From NCBI GenBank assembly GCA_016642085.1, contig VOQV01000008.1:1-43374 (forward strand): DNA of 43,374 nt, written 5' to 3'. The DNA is from Pantoea sp. Brub. Its GTDB lineage: Bacteria; Pseudomonadota; Gammaproteobacteria; Enterobacterales; Enterobacteriaceae. The notes under the pieces are model-generated. The model made no database searches. It was not told the DNA's origin and worked only from the letters and a program-made list of their open reading frames with translations. This document shows positions 33,301-40,856 of this stretch, piece by piece. Both the position numbers and the translations under genes were made by a program. Numbering within the stretch: the first letter of the stretch is position 1; each line of letters opens with the position of its first letter.

Positions 33301-33306
33301 TATAAT
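33301..33306 (+). promoter_or_regulatory. Perfect -10 box ahead of rpsP operon
   Basis: TATAAT abuts the 5' arm of the hairpin at 33308-33351. Transcription from it would begin around 33312-33314, inside that arm. No convincing -35 box was found 16-18 bases upstream, so it may be chance. Confidence 0.35.
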
Positions 33307-33307
33307 G

Positions 33308-33351
33308 ACCCGGTTCTGTATTAATAATTCATATATAGAATCCGGGTTTTT
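33308..33351 (+). terminator. Terminator or attenuator between ffh and rpsP
   Basis: ACCCGG...CCGGGT closes a long stem that continues through TTCT/AGAA and GTAT/ATAT with one bulged T, around an A/T loop, followed by five Ts. It sits 25 bases before the rpsP ATG region. It either ends ffh transcripts or attenuates the ribosomal-protein operon. The G/C-rich base of the stem stands out in this genome. Confidence 0.8.
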
Positions 33352-33375
33352 ACTTAATATATTTTAGGAGAAATT

Positions 33376-33630
33376 ATGGTAGTAATTCGTTTAGCAAGGC
33401 ATGGAGTCAAAAAACGTCCATTTTATCAAGTCGTTGTTACTGATAAACGTAATGCACGTAATGGACTTTTTATTGAAAAAGTAGGTTATTACAATCCAAT
33501 GTATAATAAAAACATGAATAATTTATATTTGGATTTAAAACGTATTACATATTGGGTTACCAAAGGAGCTAAAATTTCTGATCGTGTTAATACACTAATT
33601 AAAGTTAATAAGAAAAATATGCTTGTTTAG
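33376..33630 (+). CDS. rpsP: 30S ribosomal protein S16
   Basis: S16 is a small-subunit protein needed for assembly. The 84 residues (82 in E. coli) start [18 protein letters not shown], with the family signature, then [10 protein letters not shown] and [11 protein letters not shown]-like [26 protein letters not shown] precedes the ATG. It is the first gene of the rpsP-rimM-trmD-rplS operon; rimM follows after nine bases. Confidence 0.98.
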   Translation: MVVIRLARHGVKKRPFYQVVVTDKRNARNGLFIEKVGYYNPMYNKNMNNLYLDLKRITYWVTKGAKISDRVNTLIKVNKKNMLV

Positions 33631-33639
33631 GTCAAGAAT

Positions 33640-34188
33640 ATGATTAATAAGTATTTTAAATCTGTTCCAATAGACCCTATAGTTATAGGAATAATAAGAT
33701 CTGCATATGGTATTTTTGGTTGGGTAAAAGTTACTTCTTTTACTGAAAAGATAGAAAATATTTTTTTATATCAGCCATGGTTTATTTATAATAGTTTTAA
33801 ATGGAAAAAAATTGAATTTAACAAATGGAAATATCAATATAAAGATATCATTGTTAACATAAAAAATATTTCTGATCGTACTGCAGCAACTAAATTAGCA
33901 AATTCAAAAATTATAATTAATAGTTCTCAATTACTACCTATAGAAGAAGATAATTTTTATTTAAAAGATTTGATAGGTTGTCAAGTGCTAAATACTAAAG
34001 GATATAAAATGGGAGTGGTAATTGATTTTATAGAAACAAGTATACATTATGTTATGATTATTAAAACAAAAATTAACAATAAATTAAATTTTCAAGAAAG
34101 ATTGATTCCATTTATTAATACTAATGTAGTTCAAGAAGTTAATTTATCTGATAAAATTATCAAAGTAAATTGGGATCCTGATTTTTAA
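33640..34188 (+). CDS. rimM: Ribosome maturation factor RimM
   Basis: RimM helps mature the 30S head and binds S19. The 182 residues match E. coli length. The N-terminal domain has GIIRSAYGIFGWVKVTSFT and the C-terminal PRC-barrel-like domain has FYLKDLIGCQVLN, ERLIPFI and IIKVNWDPDF. Tryptophan- and lysine-rich insertions (for example FKWKKIEFNKWKYQY) replace less basic stretches, as expected under AT bias. It lies in the usual place between rpsP and trmD. Confidence 0.95.
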   Translation: MINKYFKSVPIDPIVIGIIRSAYGIFGWVKVTSFTEKIENIFLYQPWFIYNSFKWKKIEFNKWKYQYKDIIVNIKNISDRTAATKLANSKIIINSSQLLPIEEDNFYLKDLIGCQVLNTKGYKMGVVIDFIETSIHYVMIIKTKINNKLNFQERLIPFINTNVVQEVNLSDKIIKVNWDPDF

Positions 34189-34204
34189 TTGTATTTAATA
34201 ATTA

Positions 34205-34966
34205 ATGGCAATAGATCCAATGTGGATAGGAATAATAAGTTTATTTCCAGAAATGTTTAATATTATTAATAAATATGGTATTATTAGCAGAGGTATTAGT
34301 AAAGGTTTATTAAATATTAAAATATGGAATCCTCGTGATTTCACTTCTAATAAATATAAAAATGTGGATGATCGTCCATATGGTGGTGGATCTGGAATGT
34401 TGTTAATGTTTCAACCACTAAAAGATGCTATTTTTGCTGCCAAAGCAGAATTAGGCAATGAAACAAAAGTAATTTATTTATCTCCTCAAGGTCATAAACT
34501 TGATCAACAAGGAATTTTAAAATTAGTGCAATATACTAAAATTATTTTAGTATGTGGTAGATATAAAGGAATTGATGAACGTATTATAGAAACAGAAATT
34601 GATGAAGAATGGTCTATTGGGGATTATATAGTTAGTGGAGGAGAATTACCAGCTATGGTAATTATTGATTCAATTTCTCGTCATATTCCTGGAGTACTAG
34701 GACACAAAAATTCTATAAAAGAAGATTCATTTTTTAATGGATTATTAGATTGTCCACAATATACTAGACCTAATTTTTTAGAAGGTAAAAGTGTGCCTCA
34801 GGTATTATTATCTGGAAAACATTTTGATATTCAACAATGGAGATTAAAACAATCGTTAGGAAGAACATGGTTAAGAAGACCAGATCTTTTAAATAAAATC
34901 ATTCTTTCTGAAACTCAATTAAAATTATTAATTGAGTTTCAGAAAGAAAATAAAAAAAATAAATAA
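34205..34966 (+). CDS. trmD: tRNA (guanine-37-N1)-methyltransferase TrmD
   Basis: TrmD methylates G37 next to the anticodon, preventing frameshifting. The SPOUT trefoil-knot core is intact: [53 protein letters not shown] and [10 protein letters not shown]. The ORF gives 253 residues from ATG 34205; family members start at [13 protein letters not shown], which here is an in-frame ATG at 34220 (248 residues). Neither has a strong ribosome-binding site, so the start is uncertain. The last codons contain a perfect 21-bp inverted repeat (34902-34948) while still encoding the conserved C-terminal pattern ([14 protein letters not shown] against E. coli TEEQARLLAEFKTE). Confidence 0.96.
   Translation: MAIDPMWIGIISLFPEMFNIINKYGIISRGISKGLLNIKIWNPRDFTSNKYKNVDDRPYGGGSGMLLMFQPLKDAIFAAKAELGNETKVIYLSPQGHKLDQQGILKLVQYTKIILVCGRYKGIDERIIETEIDEEWSIGDYIVSGGELPAMVIIDSISRHIPGVLGHKNSIKEDSFFNGLLDCPQYTRPNFLEGKSVPQVLLSGKHFDIQQWRLKQSLGRTWLRRPDLLNKIILSETQLKLLIEFQKENKKNK
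34902..34948. repeat. Perfect 21-bp inverted repeat at end of trmD
   Basis: The arm at 34902-34922 is the exact reverse complement of 34928-34948, with a 5-base loop (AATTA). It lies inside the trmD reading frame, 18 bases before its stop, and ends 34 bases before the rplS ATG. In RNA it would form a long, fully paired hairpin. No T-run follows on the plus strand, so it is not a typical terminator. Confidence 0.9.
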
Positions 34967-34982
34967 AATAAGAGATTATATC

Positions 34983-35330
34983 ATGAATAGATTGATTGAG
35001 ACATTAACAAAAAATCAACTCAAACAGAATATACCTTCTTTAAATTCAGGTGACTTAGTAGAAGTTAAATTATGGATATTAGAAGGTTCTAAAAAAAGAC
35101 TTCAAATATTTGAAGGTATAATTATAGCTATACGTAACAGAGGTATTAATTCTTCTTTTACTGTTCGTAAATTCTCTCATGGAGAAGGAGTAGAAAGAGT
35201 ATTTCATATTCATTCACCTACGATTAATAGTATCGTTATCAAACGTCATGGTGATGTACGTAAAGCTAAGTTATATTATTTACGTGAACGTATCGGTAAA
35301 TCTGCTCGCATTAAAGAACGTCTTATTTAA
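34983..35330 (+). CDS. rplS: 50S ribosomal protein L19
   Basis: L19 lies at the subunit interface. From ATG 34983 the protein has 115 residues, the same as E. coli, and carries [46 protein letters not shown] and [20 protein letters not shown]. The open frame extends upstream to a TTG at 34932 inside trmD, but that extension matches nothing in the family. A weak AAGAG site precedes the chosen ATG. It is the last gene of the rpsP operon; no clear terminator follows. Confidence 0.97.
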   Translation: MNRLIETLTKNQLKQNIPSLNSGDLVEVKLWILEGSKKRLQIFEGIIIAIRNRGINSSFTVRKFSHGEGVERVFHIHSPTINSIVIKRHGDVRKAKLYYLRERIGKSARIKERLI

Positions 35331-35480
35331 ATTTATTTAAAATACTTATTTAAGTTTTTTCTTTTATTTACTGACTAATTTATAAGTAGTTAATTAAAGT
35401 TATATATTCTAGATTGCATACTATATTTAATATGATATAAGTATATTCCTTTACTTGTATTTATCATGGAATATATCATC

Positions 35481-36548
35481 ATGCACAAACATTTAACAAA
35501 TAATATACATATTACGAATGAGAAAACATTAATTACACCAAAAAAACTTAAATTAAAATTTCCTATCGATTATCAGCAACAATTGCAAATTTTATCTTCT
35601 AGAAAAATTATTTCTAATATTATTTCAGGTAAAGATATTAGCAAATTATTGGTAGTATGTGGACCATGTTCAATACATGATACAGAAGCTGCAATAGATT
35701 ATGGAATACGTTTAAATGAACTTGCAAAACAATTAAAAAATAATATTTATTTAGTTATGCGTGTTTATTTTGAAAAACCTCGTACAACAATTGGTTGGAA
35801 AGGGTTAATAAATGATCCTTATATAGATAATTCATTTGATATGGAAGAAGGTTTACATATTGCTCGTAAATTATTAATTTCATTGATAAAAATTGGTTTG
35901 CCTTTAGCAACTGAAACACTTGATCCTAATAATCCTCAATATCTGGGTGATTTATTTAGTTGGTCAGCAATTGGAGCACGTACTACTGAATCACAAATTC
36001 ATCGTGAAATAGCTTCAGGTCTTTCTACACCAATAGGTTTTAAAAATACTACTAATGGTAGTCTCAATCCAGCTATTAATGCTATATCTACTGCTGCAAA
36101 ACCGCATTGTTTTGTTGGAATTAATCAAGCTGGTAAAGTATGTTTATTACATACTAAAGGTAATCCATATGGACACATAATTTTACGTGGAGGGAAAACA
36201 CCAAATTATAATCCAGAAAATATTACTTATTGTACACAAAAAATGATTAAAGCAGGATTACATCCAGCTATAATGGTAGATTGTAGTCATGGTAATTCTA
36301 ATAAAAATCATCATTTTCAAATCAATGTAGCTAAATCAATTATTTCTCAAATTAAACATGGAAATCGTTCTATTATTGGTATAATGTTAGAAAGCAATAT
36401 TAATGAAGGGAATCAATCTTACAAACAACCACGAAATAAGATGAAGTATGGTGTTTCTATAACAGATTCATGCATTAATTGGAAAGAAACCGAAACATTG
36501 TTAATAAATATACAACAAGATCTTCAAGGAGTATTATCAGTACGTTAA
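35481..36548 (+). CDS. aroF: 3-deoxy-7-phosphoheptulonate (DAHP) synthase, AroF type
   Basis: This enzyme condenses PEP and erythrose-4-phosphate, the first step of the shikimate pathway. From the ATG at 35481 the protein has 355 residues and aligns with E. coli AroF (356) from HLTNNIHITNE. Signatures: LVVCGPCSIHD, MRVYFEKPRTTIGWKGLIND, SWSAIGARTTESQ, GFKNTTNGS, VDCSHGNSNK and IGIMLESNINEGNQ. An ATG 15 bases upstream would add five residues without support. Adjacency to tyrA identifies the Tyr-sensitive isozyme. Asn8 and the proline of NPQYLGDL, both linked to tyrosine feedback in E. coli AroF, are kept, so feedback inhibition may persist. No TyrR box was seen upstream. Confidence 0.95.
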   Translation: MHKHLTNNIHITNEKTLITPKKLKLKFPIDYQQQLQILSSRKIISNIISGKDISKLLVVCGPCSIHDTEAAIDYGIRLNELAKQLKNNIYLVMRVYFEKPRTTIGWKGLINDPYIDNSFDMEEGLHIARKLLISLIKIGLPLATETLDPNNPQYLGDLFSWSAIGARTTESQIHREIASGLSTPIGFKNTTNGSLNPAINAISTAAKPHCFVGINQAGKVCLLHTKGNPYGHIILRGGKTPNYNPENITYCTQKMIKAGLHPAIMVDCSHGNSNKNHHFQINVAKSIISQIKHGNRSIIGIMLESNINEGNQSYKQPRNKMKYGVSITDSCINWKETETLLINIQQDLQGVLSVR

Positions 36549-36564
36549 ATACTGATAAAATAAA

Positions 36565-37686
36565 ATGGTTACTACTAAATTAATTGAACTACGTAATCAA
36601 GTTGATAATATAGATAAATCTTTAATAGAATTGTTATCAAAAAGATTAAAATTAATTACTAAAATAGGTGAAATAAAAAGCCATTACGGATTGCCTATTT
36701 ATATTCCAGAAAGAGAATCTAGCATATTAGAATCTCGTCGTAAAGAAGCTGAAGAATTTGGTATATCTCCTAATTTGATAGAAGATGTGTTACGTCGCAT
36801 ATTCAGAGAATCTTACATAAATGAACATAAAAAAGGTTTTAAAACTATTTTCTCTACTATTAGATCAATCGTAATTATTGGTGGTAATGGGCACATGGGA
36901 CGTTTATTTAAAAAGATGCTTACTTTATCTGGATATAATATTAAAATTATTGAAAAAGATGGATGGCAAAATGCTAATGCATTACTGAATAATGCATGTA
37001 TGGTAATAGTTAGTGTTCCGATATGTGTATTTAAAAAAGTCATAGCAAAATTACCACCATTACCAGAAGATTGTATTTTAGTGGATTTACTTTCTGTAAA
37101 AAAGCTTCCGTTAGAAGTAATGCTTAATGTGCACAAAGGTCCTGTATTAGGATTACATCCAATGTTTGGTCCAGATTGTACTAGTTTAGTCAAACAAACT
37201 ATAATTTGTTGCCATGGACGTAAACCAGAAGCTTATAAATGGTTTATTCAACAAATTCAATTTTGGGGTGTTCGTATATATTATACTAATGCAATTAAAC
37301 ATGATAAAAATATGGGTGTTATTCAAGCATTACGTCATTTAACAACATTTCTTTATGGTTTGCATTTAGCAGAAGAAAATATTAATCTTAATGACTTATC
37401 ATATCTATCATCTCCAATTCATAGAATAGAATTATCTATAGTAGGACGTTTGTTTTCACAAAAACCTCAATTATGTGCTGATATTATAATGTCTTCAAAA
37501 AATAATATAAATTTAATAAAGAGATATCATCAAAGACTTAATAAAATTATTTTATTTTTAGAAAACGGTGATACAAAAAATTTTATTAATAATTTTAATC
37601 TCACTAAACATTGGTTTGGTAATTATGCTAAAAAATTTTTAATTGAAAGTCGCATTTTATTAAATTCAGTTAATGATTTATTTTGA
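36565..37686 (+). CDS. tyrA: Bifunctional chorismate mutase / prephenate dehydrogenase (T-protein)
   Basis: TyrA converts chorismate to prephenate and then to 4-hydroxyphenylpyruvate, the tyrosine precursor. Its 373 residues equal E. coli. The N-terminal AroQ-type mutase domain (1-90) keeps LIELRNQVDNIDKSLIELLS, KRLKLITKIGEIK and the PIYIPERES segment. The dehydrogenase domain has the NAD site VIIGGNGHMGRLF and catalytic His198 in LGLHPMFGPD. It follows aroF by 16 bases in an operon. Because PheA here has lost its own mutase domain, this domain is probably the only chorismate mutase encoded in this cluster and would serve both phenylalanine and tyrosine. Confidence 0.97.
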   Translation: MVTTKLIELRNQVDNIDKSLIELLSKRLKLITKIGEIKSHYGLPIYIPERESSILESRRKEAEEFGISPNLIEDVLRRIFRESYINEHKKGFKTIFSTIRSIVIIGGNGHMGRLFKKMLTLSGYNIKIIEKDGWQNANALLNNACMVIVSVPICVFKKVIAKLPPLPEDCILVDLLSVKKLPLEVMLNVHKGPVLGLHPMFGPDCTSLVKQTIICCHGRKPEAYKWFIQQIQFWGVRIYYTNAIKHDKNMGVIQALRHLTTFLYGLHLAEENINLNDLSYLSSPIHRIELSIVGRLFSQKPQLCADIIMSSKNNINLIKRYHQRLNKIILFLENGDTKNFINNFNLTKHWFGNYAKKFLIESRILLNSVNDLF

Positions 37687-37693
37687 TATATAT

Positions 37694-38584
37694 TTAATTG
37701 CTGATTGAATCATTAATAGGATAACAACCCAAAATTTTTAATGAATATGTAAGATTTTTAAACTTATGTATAGCATCTTGCATTTTTTTATTTTTTACAT
37801 TATTTTTTATGTCAACATATAATGCATTTTTCCATGGATTTTCTTTAATAGGACGAGATTCTAGTTTACTGATAATTAAATTGTGTTTATGTAATATAAG
37901 TAAAACATCAATTAACATGTTTAATTGTTGTCTGTGCTTGCTTGATATGATTAATGTTGTTTTAGCTGGGATCTTTTTAGAAACATGAACAGGTTTTTTT
38001 GCTAATACAATAAATCTTGTATAATTATTTTTATAATTTGCAAGATTACGCTTTAAAACTTTTAGTTTATATATTGAAGCACCAATTTCATTGCCTAATA
38101 CTGCTACTTTAGGTGAATCTAAAATAGCAATTTTTTTCATTGCACTTGCAGTACTGTCAGTATATTTAATTTTCCAATTAGGATATTGTTGTATAAATTT
38201 ACTACATTGTTGAAAAGGTTGAGGATGGCTGTAAATAGTTTCAATCATATCTAAATTAACATTACTTGTATTAACTAAAATACAATGATTGATACATATA
38301 TTTAGTTCATTAATAATAAATAAATTAGTTTTCTGCAATAAGTCATAAACATCATTGATAGAACCAGAATTAATATTCTCGATTGGCAATATTGCATAAT
38401 CAGCAAGATTGTTTTCAACTTTTTTAAATATTTCACTAAATTTTAAACAACTACACTCAATTATATTTTTAAAAAAATATGAAGCATATGTATAAACGGC
38501 AAGATAAGAATAAGAACCTTTTGGACCTAAAAATGAAATGCGTGGTATAGAATTAGTATTATAGCAATTTAATTTATTATTCAT
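37694..38584 (-). CDS. pheA: Prephenate dehydratase, PheA without chorismate mutase domain
   Basis: The protein converts prephenate to phenylpyruvate, the phenylalanine precursor. It has 296 residues against 386 for the bifunctional E. coli P-protein and begins just before RISFLGPKGSYS, the start of the dehydratase domain, so the N-terminal mutase domain is missing. An in-frame TAA lies five codons upstream of the ATG, which fixes the start. The dehydratase domain is intact (LPIENINSGSINDVYDLL, HPQPFQQCSKF, catalytic TRF at 189-191). The C-terminal ACT domain keeps ESRP (242-245), but the phenylalanine-binding GALV motif is replaced by NMLI (222-225) with two residues inserted before it. No pheL leader is seen. 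It is tail to tail with tyrA, seven bases apart. Confidence 0.95.
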   Translation of the reverse strand: MNNKLNCYNTNSIPRISFLGPKGSYSYLAVYTYASYFFKNIIECSCLKFSEIFKKVENNLADYAILPIENINSGSINDVYDLLQKTNLFIINELNICINHCILVNTSNVNLDMIETIYSHPQPFQQCSKFIQQYPNWKIKYTDSTASAMKKIAILDSPKVAVLGNEIGASIYKLKVLKRNLANYKNNYTRFIVLAKKPVHVSKKIPAKTTLIISSKHRQQLNMLIDVLLILHKHNLIISKLESRPIKENPWKNALYVDIKNNVKNKKMQDAIHKFKNLTYSLKILGCYPINDSISN

Positions 38585-38780
38585 TATAAATAATTTTTAA
38601 TTGTTTTTTAAAAAAAAATAATTTTTAAATAAAATAACACATAAATAATTCTTTATAAATTTGTATTTAACAATTAAGTTTAATCAATTATTGATATTAT
38701 CAATACTATAATAAACATTGTATATTAATAAAAATAGACCATTTATTAAATTTAATCAATTTAGCTAAAAAATAATCACA

Positions 38781-39587
38781 TTACTTATTTACAGCAATTA
38801 TTTTAGCTATTTTATCGGCTTCATGATAAAGATGTAACTTACGATAAGATTTTTCTAATAACTTTAATGCTTTATAGGTTATCAAACTATCAGAATAATA
38901 ATGAATTATTTCATTGATACGATTAATGCTGGCAATATAAGCATTATGTTTAAAATAAAATAGAGCTATATAAAAATTATGTTCAGCTAAAATATTTTTT
39001 AAATATATCAAACGTTTTCTAGCATCAACTGCATATTGACTGTTAGGATATTTCTGCAAAAAATTTAAAATATTAATGAATATTTGTTTAGTGTATAATG
39101 GTCGTTTATAAATAGGTATTGTATTTTTAATACAATCCATAATTGACGATTTATTATCATCCATTTGTGTTAAAATTTTTATGTACAATACATAGTCAAT
39201 ATTAGGATGATTTGGATTCAATAAAACAAAATGATCAATTAATTTATTTGCTGCAATAGAGTTTCCAGTTTGGTAATATAAATATATTAAGTATAAGTGT
39301 ATTTGTTGTAAATAAGGACCAGAATAATAAAGATTACTAAGAGATTCTAATTGTTTTATTGCTTTTTTAAAATTACCATGTTGAATATTTTCTTGAGCAG
39401 CTGTATACACATCAAATCTTGAATTAATATCTACAGGATCTTTGGTTTTATTAAAAAATGACAAATTCAAGAAATTCGTTTTAGCTAATATTTGTTGTTT
39501 TAAATTTATTTGTTCATTAATATTAGAACAACTTATAAGCATGATATTAAATATGACAATAATTACTAAATATATTTTACAAAACAT
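38781..39587 (-). CDS. bamD: Outer membrane assembly lipoprotein BamD
   Basis: BamD is the essential lipoprotein of the BAM complex that inserts beta-barrel proteins into the outer membrane, so the cell still builds an outer membrane. A 19-residue hydrophobic signal ends in the lipobox LIS-Cys20. TPR-like helical repeats follow: AQENIQHGNFKKAIKQLESL, LYLIYLYYQTGNSIAANKLI, LLNPNHPNIDYVLYIKILTQMD and KYPNSQYAVDARKRLIYLK. At 268 residues it is somewhat longer than E. coli (245), mostly in the N-terminal linker. raiA, its neighbour in E. coli, is missing. Confidence 0.94.
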   Translation of the reverse strand: MFCKIYLVIIVIFNIMLISCSNINEQINLKQQILAKTNFLNLSFFNKTKDPVDINSRFDVYTAAQENIQHGNFKKAIKQLESLSNLYYSGPYLQQIHLYLIYLYYQTGNSIAANKLIDHFVLLNPNHPNIDYVLYIKILTQMDDNKSSIMDCIKNTIPIYKRPLYTKQIFINILNFLQKYPNSQYAVDARKRLIYLKNILAEHNFYIALFYFKHNAYIASINRINEIIHYYSDSLITYKALKLLEKSYRKLHLYHEADKIAKIIAVNK

Positions 39588-39665
39588 AAGGAAATTTATC
39601 CTTGTTTATAAAAAAATATGAAATGAATAATAATTACATAAAATTTTAATTAATAATACTTAATT

Positions 39666-40625
39666 ATGATAAAAAACATTCAATTACAAATAAAATTATC
39701 TCAATTTCAAATTAATAAACGTTTAGATAAAGCTTTAAGCGAACAATTACCATGTTATTCACGTTCTTGTATAAAACAATGGATTATTAATAATAATGTC
39801 ACTATAAATGATATCATAATTAACAAACCAAAAACGAAAATGACAGGTGATGAATATATAATAATTAATACTGAAATACAAGAACAAATACCACCAAAAG
39901 CACAAAATCTACCGTTAAATATTCTTTATGAAGATAATTATATTCTAATTATTAATAAACAAGCTAATTTTGTCGTACATCCTGGTATTAATAATGTAGA
40001 TAACACAATGCTAAATGCTTTATTATATCAATACCCACATATTATTGAGTTACCTAGAGCAGGAATAGTACATAGACTAGATAAAAATACTACAGGTCTA
40101 ATAATAGTAGCAAAAACATTAAAAGCACATAAAAATTTAATAACTATGCTTCAAAAACATGAAATTATTCGTGAATATGAAGCAATTGCAAAGGGTATTA
40201 TACCATTTCATGGAGTAATAAATGCACCAATTGCTCGTAACATAATTAAAAGAAAAAAAATGACGGTTCATTCATCTGGTAAACCAGCTATAACTTATTA
40301 CCATGTTATAAAAAAATTCAGAGCTCATACACATATACGATTACGTTTAAAAACTGGCAGAACTCATCAAATTAGAGTACATATGTCTTATATTAAACAT
40401 CCTTTACTCGGTGATAAACTATATGGCCGTTCCTTATATATACCAAAAGGAGTTTCCCAATTGTTTAAAAATACATTAATTAATTTCAATCGTCAAGCGT
40501 TACATGCAATTAAACTATGTTTTTATCATCCAATTACTTTAACTAAAATGGAATTTCATGCACCTATGCCAAAAGATATGAAAGAAATTATCAGTATATT
40601 AACAAACGATGTTAAAAATTATTAA
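39666..40625 (+). CDS. rluD: 23S rRNA pseudouridine synthase RluD
   Basis: RluD makes the pseudouridines at 1911, 1915 and 1917 in helix 69 of 23S rRNA. The 319 residues compare with 326 in E. coli. An N-terminal S4 RNA-binding domain (about 15-75, NKRLDKALSEQLPCYSRS) precedes the RluA-family catalytic domain, with the nucleophile Asp139 in GIVHRLDKNTTGLIIVAKT and the signature RLKTGRTHQIRVHM and HPLLGDKLYG. It is divergent from bamD, as in E. coli. pgeF (yfiH), normally between rluD and clpB, is absent. Confidence 0.97.
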   Translation: MIKNIQLQIKLSQFQINKRLDKALSEQLPCYSRSCIKQWIINNNVTINDIIINKPKTKMTGDEYIIINTEIQEQIPPKAQNLPLNILYEDNYILIINKQANFVVHPGINNVDNTMLNALLYQYPHIIELPRAGIVHRLDKNTTGLIIVAKTLKAHKNLITMLQKHEIIREYEAIAKGIIPFHGVINAPIARNIIKRKKMTVHSSGKPAITYYHVIKKFRAHTHIRLRLKTGRTHQIRVHMSYIKHPLLGDKLYGRSLYIPKGVSQLFKNTLINFNRQALHAIKLCFYHPITLTKMEFHAPMPKDMKEIISILTNDVKNY

Positions 40626-40856
40626 ATATTAATATAATTAAACAATATTATTTATAATTGAATGTAAATATATACAATCTATTTCTATAGATACTTAATT
40701 TTGTATAATAATTAAGAATAATATAAAAAACATTTTATATTTGTATATTATATATTCAACATATCCTCCAATGAAATAACGTTATTATATTATAATATTT
40801 ATTATTTACTATAATTATTATCAATATATTAATACATATATCTCATGGAAATAATA

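Noticed and set aside
35331-35480. TyrR operators before aroF
   Set aside because: No TGTAAA-N6-TTTACA match could be found in the 150-base interval.
36813-37193. Minus-strand open frame of 126 codons inside tyrA
   Set aside because: Shadow of the well-conserved tyrA coding sequence on the other strand.
40626-40856. Heat-shock (sigma-32) promoter before clpB
   Set aside because: No CTTGAA-like -35 with a CCCCAT-like -10 was found; the TATAAT near 40704 lacks a partner.
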